A stretch of 20,311 nt of DNA from Candidatus Alcyoniella australis. GTDB lineage: Bacteria; Lernaellota; Lernaellaia; JAVCCG01; Alcyoniellaceae. Every line of letters starts with the position of its first letter. The stretch's first letter is position 1. This document shows, piece by piece, positions 7,693 to 14,264 of the stretch. Both the position numbers and the translations under genes were made by a program. The stretch lies in assembly GCA_030765605.1 (NCBI GenBank), contig JAVCCG010000076.1, positions 1 through 20,311 of the forward strand, in the 5' to 3' direction. Below the pieces are notes generated by a model. The model saw nothing but the letters and a program-made list of their open reading frames with translations. It was not told where the DNA came from and searched no databases.

Positions 7693-7965
7693 TCAGACGT
7701 GCTTGGACGCGGCGGGCAGCAACGCCAGGTAGCGCGCGCGTTTGATCGCCAGCGACATTTTGCGTTGGTCCTTGGCGCAGTTGCCCGAGATACGGCGCGG
7801 AATGATCTTGCCCCGCTCGGTAATGAAGTAGCTCAGCGTCTTTACGTCTTTATAGTCGATCACCAGGGTGGTGTCAGCGCAGAAGCGGCAAACGCGGCGT
7901 CGGCCGAACGTGCGGCGTTTGCGGCCCTTCGTTGTCGGCTTCCTTTTGAAATTTCTTGCGGCCAT
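7693..7965 (-). CDS. rpsR: 30S ribosomal protein S18
   Basis: Encodes 90 residues with the S18 core: a basic N-terminus, [16 protein letters not shown] (25-40), [24 protein letters not shown] (48-70) and a C-terminal helix. S18 forms a heterodimer with S6 on the platform of the small subunit. Cys26, Cys29 and Cys63 resemble the zinc-binding form of S18, but the position after CAK that is usually His in that form is Asp66 here. GGAGG lies 8 nt upstream of ATG. It is co-directional with ssb, 36 nt downstream of it. Confidence 0.96.
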   Translation of the reverse strand: MAARNFKRKPTTKGRKRRTFGRRRVCRFCADTTLVIDYKDVKTLSYFITERGKIIPRRISGNCAKDQRKMSLAIKRARYLALLPAASKHV

Positions 7966-8001
7966 TTTATATCCTCCAGGCGCCGGGTGCGGCGCTGTTG
8001 A

Positions 8002-8433
8002 TCAGAACGGGATGTCGTCGTCGGGCAGCGGCTCGTCCACCGGCGGTTCGGGATGGGCCTGACGGCCTCCTCCTCCTCCGCCGCCCTGGGCCTCCTGATC
8101 GCGCGGACCGCCCAGGAAATGGACGCGGTCGGCCACGATCTCGACCTTGCTGCGGTTCTGGCCGTCGGGGTTTTGCCAGCGGCTTTGCTGCAAACGGCCC
8201 TCGACCAAAATCGGGCGGCCCTTGCTCAGGTACTCCGCGCTGGTCTCGCCCGTGCGACCCCAGGCGACGATATCGAAAAAACTCGTCTCCTCTTTGAGAT
8301 CCTCACCCTGGCGGTAACTGCGGTTGGCGGCTATCGCCATCTTACACACGGCAGTGCCCGATGGCGTGTAGCGCAGTTCCGGATCGCGGGTCAGGTTGCC
8401 GGAGACAAACACTCGATTAATGGTAACAGCCAT
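8002..8433 (-). CDS. ssb: Single-stranded DNA-binding protein SSB
   Basis: Encodes 143 residues. The OB-fold (about 1-110) has the typical NRVFVSGNLTRDPELRYTPSGTAV start, a FDIVAWGRTGETSAEYLSKG segment and LVEGRLQQSRW. A Gly-rich, then Pro-rich, linker leads to the acidic tip DDDIPF (138-143), which recruits repair and replication partners. It coats single-stranded DNA during replication. The ribosome binding site GAGGAGG is formed by the last codons of rpsF (Glu-Glu-Asp then stop), and only 3 nt separate the genes, so the two are tightly coupled. Confidence 0.97.
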   Translation of the reverse strand: MAVTINRVFVSGNLTRDPELRYTPSGTAVCKMAIAANRSYRQGEDLKEETSFFDIVAWGRTGETSAEYLSKGRPILVEGRLQQSRWQNPDGQNRSKVEIVADRVHFLGGPRDQEAQGGGGGGGRQAHPEPPVDEPLPDDDIPF

Positions 8434-8436
8434 CGA

Positions 8437-9132
8437 TCAATCCTCCTCGGATTTCGACCCCTCTTTGCTGTCTTGCTTATCGTCGTCGTCATCGTTTTTC
8501 TTGCCGTCGGCGTCGTCTTTCTTGCCGTCGTCATCGTCTTTCTTGCCGTCGTCATCGTTTTTCTTGCCGTCGGCGTCGTCTTTCTTGCCGTCGTCGTCGT
8601 CTTTCTTGTCGTCGTCATCGTTTTTCTTGCCGTCGTCATCGTCTTTCTTGCCGTCTTTGTCTTTGTCGTCTTTGTCGTCGTCATCGCGGGAGCTACGAAG
8701 CGGCTTCTCTTCGGACGCCTCTTCCGCATCGCGGTAGGGATTCTCGTCGCTGACCTGCTCGCCGCGCTCCTCTGCTTCCTTGCGCTCGGCCTCGCGCTTC
8801 TTGCGCTTCTCTTCCTCGCGCACGCGGATCGCATCGAAGTCCATGCGGTCGTCGAGCTTGATCGTCAGGAACCGCAGCACGTTCTGATGAATTTTGAGGT
8901 TACGCTCGATCTCGTGGATGTGATCGGGCTGCGCCTCGAACAAGAAGTTGACGTACAGGCCTCGACTGAAGCCCTCGATCTCGTATCCCAGGCGTTTCTT
9001 GCCCCAGACGTCGACCTTAACCACTTCGCCCTTCTGATTCACGATGTCGCGGAAGCGGTCGATGATCTGGTCGTTGACTTCCGGGGGAAGATCGGACTTG
9101 AGAATAAAGGTGAGCTCGTACTTTCGCAGCAT
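8437..9132 (-). CDS. rpsF: 30S ribosomal protein S6 with long Asp/Lys repeat tail
   Basis: Encodes 231 residues from the ATG at 9132, chosen because AAAGGAG lies 5 nt upstream and family similarity begins there (MLRKYELTFILKSDLP); an in-frame ATG 45 nt earlier is ignored. The S6 domain spans about 1-95 (VWGKKRLGYEIEGFSRGLYVNF, LRFLTIKLDD). A charged helix-like stretch follows (about 100-125), then an acidic linker, then eight 7-residue repeats of the type KKDDDDG (162-217), ending KSEED. Bacterial S6 is usually about 95-140 residues, so the tail is exceptional. S6 pairs with S18, encoded two genes downstream, on the 30S platform. It heads the operon rpsF-ssb-rpsR-DUF2232-rplI-dnaB. Confidence 0.95.
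   Translation of the reverse strand: MLRKYELTFILKSDLPPEVNDQIIDRFRDIVNQKGEVVKVDVWGKKRLGYEIEGFSRGLYVNFLFEAQPDHIHEIERNLKIHQNVLRFLTIKLDDRMDFDAIRVREEEKRKKREAERKEAEERGEQVSDENPYRDAEEASEEKPLRSSRDDDDKDDKDKDGKKDDDDGKKNDDDDKKDDDDGKKDDADGKKNDDDGKKDDDDGKKDDADGKKNDDDDDKQDSKEGSKSEED
8482..8649 (-). repeat. Eight tandem 21-bp units in the rpsF coding tail
   Basis: Eight in-frame 21-bp units encode KKDDDDG, KKNDDDD, KKDDDDG, KKDDADG, KKNDDDG, KKDDDDG, KKDDADG and KKNDDDD. The last six form two copies of a 63-bp super-unit (DDDDG, DDADG, NDDD types), which implies stepwise duplication. The unit length is a multiple of three, so gains or losses keep the frame and the essential downstream coupling to ssb. Confidence 0.9.
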
Positions 9133-9149
9133 TGAGTCTCCTTTCGGGT

Positions 9150-9177
9150 TTGCTCTCGGAATTGAGTATGAGAGCAA
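9150..9177 (-). promoter_or_regulatory. rpsF leader hairpin, candidate S6:S18 autoregulatory site
   Basis: A perfect 8-bp inverted repeat, TTGCTCTC/GAGAGCAA, with a 12-nt loop lies 11 nt upstream of the rpsF ribosome binding site. In the RNA the 3' side of the loop reads CCG at the stem junction. It is known that S6:S18 can bind a CCG-containing structure in rpsF leaders to repress its own operon. That this hairpin is such a site is inferred from position and the CCG only; the typical second helix is not evident. Confidence 0.45.
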
Positions 9178-9234
9178 GGAGTTGTCGCCAGCGGTCGCCG
9201 ACAGGGGACGACCTATTTCCTTCGCAGGGGGCGG

Positions 9235-9263
9235 ATAAGACCACAGCGGGCCGTAAAAAGCAA
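9235..9263 (-). promoter_or_regulatory. Candidate promoter for the rpsF operon
   Basis: On the minus strand TTGCTT (9263-9258) is followed after 17 nt by TCTTAT (9240-9235). The -10 matches four of six positions and the -35 three. It lies in the 138-nt gap after folK, upstream of the leader hairpin. Placement is sensible but the match is modest. Confidence 0.35.
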
Positions 9264-9270
9264 GCCCGAA

Positions 9271-9729
9271 TCAGAGGGTTTGGAGCAGCTGGGCCACTGT
9301 CTTTTGCAGCAGCGGGTGACGCCAGTGCGCAGCGATGGAGCAAAGCGGCTCGAGCACGAAGCGCCGCAAGTGCATCCGCGGATGGGGCACGATCAGGCGC
9401 GGATCGTCAAGCGTCAGCTCGTCGTAAAGCAGCAGGTCCAGGTCCAGGGTGCGCGGCGCGTTGGCAGCGCCGCGTTGCCGTCCGCGCTCGCGTTCGATGG
9501 CGAGCAGCCGCTCGAGCAGTTCCAGGGGATCCAGCGCTGTTTCGACAATTGCCGCGGCGTTTTGAAACAACGGTTGATCCGCGTTGCCCTCGGGCTGGGT
9601 CTCGATAAATTCCGAGGCCGCGATCAGCCGCAGACCGTCGGCGTCGAGGCGTTCGCAGGCATAAACCAGGTGTGCGCGGCGCTGGCCCAGGTTGGAGCCC
9701 AGCCCGATCGCCGCCGCGTGCAGCGTCAA
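9271..9729 (-). CDS. folK: HPPK, 6-hydroxymethyl-7,8-dihydropterin pyrophosphokinase
   Basis: Encodes about 152 residues if begun at the TTG that overlaps the dapL stop (TTGA); the similarity starts there with AAAIGLGSNLG, and length then equals the family norm. The enzyme transfers pyrophosphate from ATP to 6-hydroxymethyl-dihydropterin in folate synthesis. Visible motifs: GLGSNLG (9-15), DQPLFQNAA (51-59), RTLDLDLLLYD (93-103) with the two magnesium-binding Asp residues (96, 98), and VPHPRMHLRRFVLEPL (114-129). The exact start is uncertain because no strong ribosome binding site precedes the TTG; coupling to dapL may drive translation. It is the last gene of the lysine cluster. No other folate gene is in view. 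Confidence 0.93.
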   Translation of the reverse strand: MTLHAAAIGLGSNLGQRRAHLVYACERLDADGLRLIAASEFIETQPEGNADQPLFQNAAAIVETALDPLELLERLLAIERERGRQRGAANAPRTLDLDLLLYDELTLDDPRLIVPHPRMHLRRFVLEPLCSIAAHWRHPLLQKTVAQLLQTL

Positions 9730-10892
9730 AGCTTGAACTTCCCCAGCCGCTCCATGGCCTCGGACAGCCGCTCCTCGCCCACGGTCAGCGCGATGCGGCA
9801 ATAGCCCTCACCCGCCGCGCCGAAGCCGACCCCCGGCGTGACCAGCACTCCGGTCTCGCGCAGCAGGCGCGAGGCGAACTCGGCCGATCCCACCGCCTCG
9901 GGGCAGGAGAACCAGACGTAGAACGTGGCTTGCGGCTCCAGCGACCACAGCCCGATCTCGCGCAGTCCGGCCAGCACCAAATTGCGGCGCGCGGCGTAGA
10001 CCGCGTTGTGTTGCTCGACCCAACTAAAGTCGCTTTGCAGGGCGCAGATCGCCGCGTACTGCACCGCGTTGAACGCGCCGGAGTCGGCGTTGGTCTTGAC
10101 CGCGGCCAGGGCCGCGATCAGCTCGGGGTTGCCCGCGGCAAAACCGATGCGCCAGCCGGTCATGGAAAACGGTTTGGATAGCGAGTGGAACTCGATGCCC
10201 ACGTCCAACGCTCCTGCGGCCTGCAGAAAGCTCGGCGGCCGATACCCGTCGAACCCCATCTCGACGTAGGCCGCGTCGGCCGCCACGGCGATCGAATGTT
10301 CGCCGGCAAAGCGCGCCGCGTCAGCGTAGAACTCGAGGTCCACAGTCGCGCCGGTGGGGTTGTTCGGATAGTTGAGAAACATCAGCTTGCAGCGATCGAG
10401 CGATCCGGAGTCGATGGCCGCCAGGTCGGGCTTGAATCCGTTTTCGCGCAGCAGCGGCATGGACAGCGGGCGGCCGCCGGCGAGCAGCGTGGCCGCGCGG
10501 TAGACCGGGTAGGCCGGGTCCGGGACCAGGGCCGCGTCGCCTTGGTCGAGCAGGCCGATCGGCAGATGGAAGATCCCCTCCTTGCTGCCGACCAAGGCGC
10601 AGATCTGAGTCGCCGGGTCCAGCTCCAGGTCGAAGCGCCGCCGCAGGTAGGCGGCCGCGGCCTCGCGCAGGCTCATCATCCCGCGGTAGCTGGGGTAGCG
10701 GTGGGTGCTCTTGTCGTGGGCCGCGCGGCACAGTTCCTCGACGATCGGCTCGGGGGTCGGCAGGTCCGGATCGCCCACTCCCAGATCGATTACGTCGACG
10801 CCCGCGGCGAGCACCTCGCTACGTTGGCGGTCGAGGTCGGCGAACAGGTAGGGCGGCAGCTTGCCGATGCGCTCGCTGGGTTTAATCTTCAT
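9726..10892 (-). CDS. dapL: LL-diaminopimelate aminotransferase
   Basis: Encodes 388 residues of a class I/II PLP aminotransferase. The N-terminus (RIGKLPPYLFADLD, then VIDLGVGDPDLPTP at 33-46) is characteristic of DapL-type enzymes, which convert tetrahydrodipicolinate directly to LL-diaminopimelate using glutamate and bypass the succinylase or acetylase route. Further motifs: NYPNNPTGA (174-182), ADAAY (205-209) and the PLP lysine K240 in SLSKPFSMTGWRIGF. The neighbouring dapA, dapB, dapF and lysA genes strongly support this over another aminotransferase role. No dapD, dapC or dapE is present. The ATG follows GAGG and overlaps the end of the upstream gene by 11 nt. Confidence 0.93.
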   Translation of the reverse strand: MKIKPSERIGKLPPYLFADLDRQRSEVLAAGVDVIDLGVGDPDLPTPEPIVEELCRAAHDKSTHRYPSYRGMMSLREAAAAYLRRRFDLELDPATQICALVGSKEGIFHLPIGLLDQGDAALVPDPAYPVYRAATLLAGGRPLSMPLLRENGFKPDLAAIDSGSLDRCKLMFLNYPNNPTGATVDLEFYADAARFAGEHSIAVAADAAYVEMGFDGYRPPSFLQAAGALDVGIEFHSLSKPFSMTGWRIGFAAGNPELIAALAAVKTNADSGAFNAVQYAAICALQSDFSWVEQHNAVYAARRNLVLAGLREIGLWSLEPQATFYVWFSCPEAVGSAEFASRLLRETGVLVTPGVGFGAAGEGYCRIALTVGEERLSEAMERLGKFKL

Positions 10893-11661
10893 GTTGTTCC
10901 TCTTGGCGCTGGATCACCGGGTTGACCAACGATCCCACGCCCTGGATCCGCACCTCGACCACGTCGCCGGGACTCAGCGGACCGACGCCGCCGGCAGTGC
11001 CGGTGGAGATCACGTCGCCGGGTTCGAGGGTCATCACGTTGCTGATGTGCTCGATCAGGAAATCGGGTGGAAAGATGAACTGCGATGTGCGGCTGTCCTG
11101 CTTGCACTCGCCGTTGAGAAAACACTGCACGCGCAGATCCGCGGGGTCCAGCTCGGTCTCGATGCACGGCCCCAGCGGCGCGAAGCTGTCAAAGCCCTTG
11201 GCGCGGGTGTACTGCACGTCGCGGCGCTGCAATTCGCGCGCGGTGACGTCGTTGATGCAGCAGTAGCCGAGGATTACCTCGTGGGCTTGTTCGCGCTTTA
11301 CGCGGCGGGCGCGCTTGCCGATCACGATCCCCAGCTCGGCCTCGTAGTCCACGCGTCCGGCCCACAGCGGCACCTCGATCGGATCTTCGGGCCCGATCAC
11401 CGCGGTGCTCGGCTTTAAAAACAGTAGCGGCTCGGAGGGAATTTTACGTCCCATCTCCAGGGCGTGGTCGCGGTAATTGAGCCCCACGGCCACGATCTTG
11501 CCCGGCTTGCACGGCGCCAGCGCTTTGATCTTTGCGCGCGCGGTCGAGCCGACGAACACCGGCTTGTCCACGAACGGGTCGTTGCCGATCTCGCGCACGC
11601 GGCCGTCCTCGATCGCCCCGAAGCGCTGCTGTCCGCTGCTGACGTACCTGATGATCTTCAT
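10882..11661 (-). CDS. Fumarylacetoacetate hydrolase-family protein
   Basis: Encodes 259 residues of the FAH superfamily. Motifs: VGLNYRDHALEMG (59-71), LFLKPSTAVIGPEDPI (80-95), the metal-binding E-x-E (E107, E109) in DYEAELGIVIGK, Asp138 in CINDVTARELQ, KGFDSFAPLGP (155-165) and STGTAGGVGPL (219-229, where the family usually has GTPxGVG). Members are divalent-metal-dependent hydrolases, decarboxylases or keto-enol tautomerases acting on beta-keto acids; the substrate cannot be told from sequence. It lies between dapB and dapL, 18 nt after dapB and overlapping dapL by 11 nt, so it is made with the lysine enzymes. A side-product repair or oxaloacetate-related role is possible but is inference. 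Confidence 0.88.
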   Translation of the reverse strand: MKIIRYVSSGQQRFGAIEDGRVREIGNDPFVDKPVFVGSTARAKIKALAPCKPGKIVAVGLNYRDHALEMGRKIPSEPLLFLKPSTAVIGPEDPIEVPLWAGRVDYEAELGIVIGKRARRVKREQAHEVILGYCCINDVTARELQRRDVQYTRAKGFDSFAPLGPCIETELDPADLRVQCFLNGECKQDSRTSQFIFPPDFLIEHISNVMTLEPGDVISTGTAGGVGPLSPGDVVEVRIQGVGSLVNPVIQRQEEQHED

Positions 11662-11679
11662 CGTTGCAATCTCTTTGTT

Positions 11680-12501
11680 TCAGTAGAGTTCGAGCACGTC
11701 GAACATCGAGTAGACCCCGGGGTCGCGGCCGATCAGCCAGCGCGCGGCGAGCAGTGCGCCGTCCACGAACAGCTCGCGGCTTTGCGCGCAATGCTCGATG
11801 CGCAGGGTCTCGTTGGGACCGGCGAACAATACCGTGTGCTCGCCGGTGATCTGACCGGCGCGCACCGCGTGTACGCCGATCTCCCCCGCGGCTCGCAGGG
11901 CCTCGCCGCGCGGCCGTCCGTACTGGACAACATCTTCGGGCAGGCTGTCTTGACCGCAAGCCGCGGCCCGAGCCAACGCCAGAGCGGTGCCCGAGGGCGC
12001 GTCGCGCTTCTGGCGGTGGTGGGCCTCGACTATCTCGACGTCCCAGTCCGGCCCCAAAGTGCGCGCGGTGCGTTCGACGAGCTTGAGCATCAGGTTGACG
12101 CCCACCGCGAAGTTCGGCGCATGCACGCAGGGCACGCTTCGAATCAGGCTGTACAGCTCATCACGCTGCTTGTCGCTGAAACCCGTGGTGCCCAGCACCA
12201 GCGCAATGCCGAACTCGGCCGCGATCTGTGCGCTGCGCAACGCGGACTCGGGCTGGGTGAAGTCGATGATCACCTGGGCCGAGATCACGGCGTTGCGCAG
12301 GTCGTTCTCCAGCGAGACTTCGCACGGCTCCAGGCCCAGCAGTCGCCCCACATCCTTGGCGATCTGCGGATGGTCGTGGCGTTCGGTGGCCCCGACCAAC
12401 GTCAGGCCCTCCTCCGCGATCACGCGCGAGGCCAGCAGCGCGCCCATCCGACCCAGCGCGCCGGTGACTGCGACCCTGACGGCGGATTCCGTTTCAGGCA
12501 T
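11680..12501 (-). CDS. dapB: 4-hydroxy-tetrahydrodipicolinate reductase
   Basis: Encodes 273 residues. DapB reduces the DapA product to tetrahydrodipicolinate with NAD(P)H. The nucleotide-binding GALGRMG motif is at 14-20. VIIDFTQPE (77-85), VLGTTGFS (102-109) and the catalytic EAHHRQKRDAPSGTA segment (159-173) follow, with the active-site His pair (161, 162) and Lys165. The C-terminus FAGPNETLRIEHCAQSRELFVDGALLAARWL is typical. The start overlaps the end of dapA by 8 nt, so translation is coupled. Confidence 0.97.
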   Translation of the reverse strand: MPETESAVRVAVTGALGRMGALLASRVIAEEGLTLVGATERHDHPQIAKDVGRLLGLEPCEVSLENDLRNAVISAQVIIDFTQPESALRSAQIAAEFGIALVLGTTGFSDKQRDELYSLIRSVPCVHAPNFAVGVNLMLKLVERTARTLGPDWDVEIVEAHHRQKRDAPSGTALALARAAACGQDSLPEDVVQYGRPRGEALRAAGEIGVHAVRAGQITGEHTVLFAGPNETLRIEHCAQSRELFVDGALLAARWLIGRDPGVYSMFDVLELY

Positions 12502-13369
12502 CGAGGATTCCGCACTCGCGCAGTACGCCCTGAAGCTGTGCGTGATTCTCCGGCGAAATCTGGGTCAAGGGCAGCCGCAACTCGGGCCCGCAGCGTCCCA
12601 ACATCACCATTGCGGCCTTAACCGGCATGGGGTTGGATTCGATGAACATCGCCTTACAGGCCGGGAACAGCCGCAGGAAAATGCGCTGCGCCTCGCTGAA
12701 ACGTCCGGCCGCGAAATGCTCGTAGAGCTGTGACCAGGGTGCGGGCGCTACGTTGGCCAGCACCGAGATTATGCCTTGAGCCCCCACGGCCAGGTGCGGC
12801 AGGTAGAGGTTGTCATCGCCGGAGAGCACAGCCAACCGCGGCGCGCGCGCGCGGATTTCGATCGTCTGATGGATCGTACCGCCCGCCTCCTTGACCGCCA
12901 CGATCTGCGGCAGCGCGGCCAGACGCTCGACGGTCTGGGGCAGCAGGTTCACGCCGGTACGCGAGGGCACGTTGTAGAGCACCATCGGCAGGTCGGCCTG
13001 CTCGGCCACGGCCGCAAAGTGCTCGTAGAGCCCCTGCTGACTGGGCTTGACGTAGTAGGGAGTGACCACCAGCGCGGCGTCGGCTCCGACCTGTTTGGCC
13101 GCCTGCACCAGCGCGACGGCCTCGACCGTGCCGTTGGCTCCGGCGCCGGCGATCACCGGCACGCGTCCCTTGACGATCCGCACAGCGGCTTTGATGCAGT
13201 CGATGTGCTCTTCGACGCTCATCGTGGCTGCCTCGCCGGTGGTGCCGCAGGGGACCAGCCCGTGCACGCCCGAGTCGATCAGCCATTCCAGGTGGTCGCC
13301 AAAGGCCCGCATGTCGATCGCGCCGCCTTGAAACGGCGTGACAGAGGCAACAAAACATCCGCGGAACAT
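12494..13369 (-). CDS. dapA: 4-hydroxy-tetrahydrodipicolinate synthase
   Basis: Encodes 291 residues of a TIM-barrel, Schiff-base aldolase. DapA condenses pyruvate with aspartate semialdehyde, the committed step of lysine and diaminopimelate synthesis. Motifs: GTTGEAATMS (42-51), VVTPYYVKPSQQGLYEHF (101-118), YNVPSRTG (132-139, with the catalytic Tyr132), the Schiff-base Lys160 in AVKEAGG, SGDDNLYLPHLAVGAQGIISV and ESNPMPVKAAM. AGGAGGG lies 6 nt upstream of the ATG. A 70-nt gap separates it from dapF; it contains an AT-richer stretch and a 5-bp inverted repeat (CGATC/GATCG), so an internal promoter is possible but none is clear. Confidence 0.97.
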   Translation of the reverse strand: MFRGCFVASVTPFQGGAIDMRAFGDHLEWLIDSGVHGLVPCGTTGEAATMSVEEHIDCIKAAVRIVKGRVPVIAGAGANGTVEAVALVQAAKQVGADAALVVTPYYVKPSQQGLYEHFAAVAEQADLPMVLYNVPSRTGVNLLPQTVERLAALPQIVAVKEAGGTIHQTIEIRARAPRLAVLSGDDNLYLPHLAVGAQGIISVLANVAPAPWSQLYEHFAAGRFSEAQRIFLRLFPACKAMFIESNPMPVKAAMVMLGRCGPELRLPLTQISPENHAQLQGVLRECGILDA

Positions 13370-13439
13370 CGCCGTCCCTCCTATTAATTCGATCTGATGA
13401 AAACTGATCGTTGCATTTTACACGACCGTGGGCCCGAAA

Positions 13440-14264
13440 CTAGAGCGCCTCGGGCAGGATCTCGCCGCGGGCGATCATCCGCGCCGGGCCCGCCAGGTAC
13501 ACATCGCGGAATACGCCGGGCTCGGCCGCAGGCACGAAGTCCACGATCAGGGTCTCGCCCGAGCGCGTGACCACGCTCACCGGCGACTGCAATCCATGGG
13601 CGAGATGGGCAATCAGCGCGCTGGCCACGGCCCCGGTGCCGCAGGCCAGGGTCTCGGCCTCGACGCCGCGCTCGTAGGTGCGCAGCAGCAAGCGGCCCTG
13701 GTCGACCTGTGCGAAGTTGGCGTTGGCCCCGGCCGAGGCGAAGCGCCGATGAAAGCGCAGCCGCCCGCCCAGCTTCTCGACCGGGAACGAGTCCAGGTCG
13801 TCGATAAAGACCACGGCGTGCGGCACGCCGCTGTCGATGAACCATACGTCGAGCTCGCGGCCCGCTAGATCCATGCGCCGGGCCGGCTCGAACCCGCCGG
13901 GGTCTGTAACCTTGATCCGCGCGCCCTCGGTCGTAAGCTCGGCCTGGATCGGCCCGGCCAGGGTGCGAAAGGTCATCTTTGTCCCGGCCATGCCCAGCTC
14001 GTGGGCAAAGCGCGCGGCGCAGCGTGCGCCGTTGCCGCACATCTCGGCCTCGGAGCCGTCGGCGTTAAAAAAGCGCCACTGAAAATCGTATTGCGGATCG
14101 TCGAGCACCATAATCACGCCGTCCGCGCCCAGACTCAGCTTGCGGCGGCAGACCGCCCGTACCAGTTCCGCGCTGCGATCCGGGTCGGGATATCCCGAGC
14201 GGGCGTCGATCAGGATGAAGTCGTTGCCCGCGCCCGTGGCTTTGTAAAACCCGATCGGTTTCAT
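13440..14264 (-). CDS. dapF: Diaminopimelate epimerase
   Basis: Encodes 274 residues. DapF interconverts LL- and meso-diaminopimelate by a two-cysteine, cofactor-free mechanism. The start MKPIGFYKATGAGNDFILID is the family N-terminus, and the ATG overlaps the lysA stop (ATGA), so longer upstream readings are rejected. Both catalytic cysteines are present: Cys76 in AEMCGNGARC and Cys208 in ETLACGTGAVAS. The product feeds both cell wall and LysA. Confidence 0.96.
   Translation of the reverse strand: MKPIGFYKATGAGNDFILIDARSGYPDPDRSAELVRAVCRRKLSLGADGVIMVLDDPQYDFQWRFFNADGSEAEMCGNGARCAARFAHELGMAGTKMTFRTLAGPIQAELTTEGARIKVTDPGGFEPARRMDLAGRELDVWFIDSGVPHAVVFIDDLDSFPVEKLGGRLRFHRRFASAGANANFAQVDQGRLLLRTYERGVEAETLACGTGAVASALIAHLAHGLQSPVSVVTRSGETLIVDFVPAAEPGVFRDVYLAGPARMIARGEILPEAL

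Noticed and set aside
9133-9177. Alternative upstream start for rpsF
   Set aside because: It would add 15 residues not found in S6, run through the leader hairpin and ignore the AAAGGAG just before the ATG at 9132.
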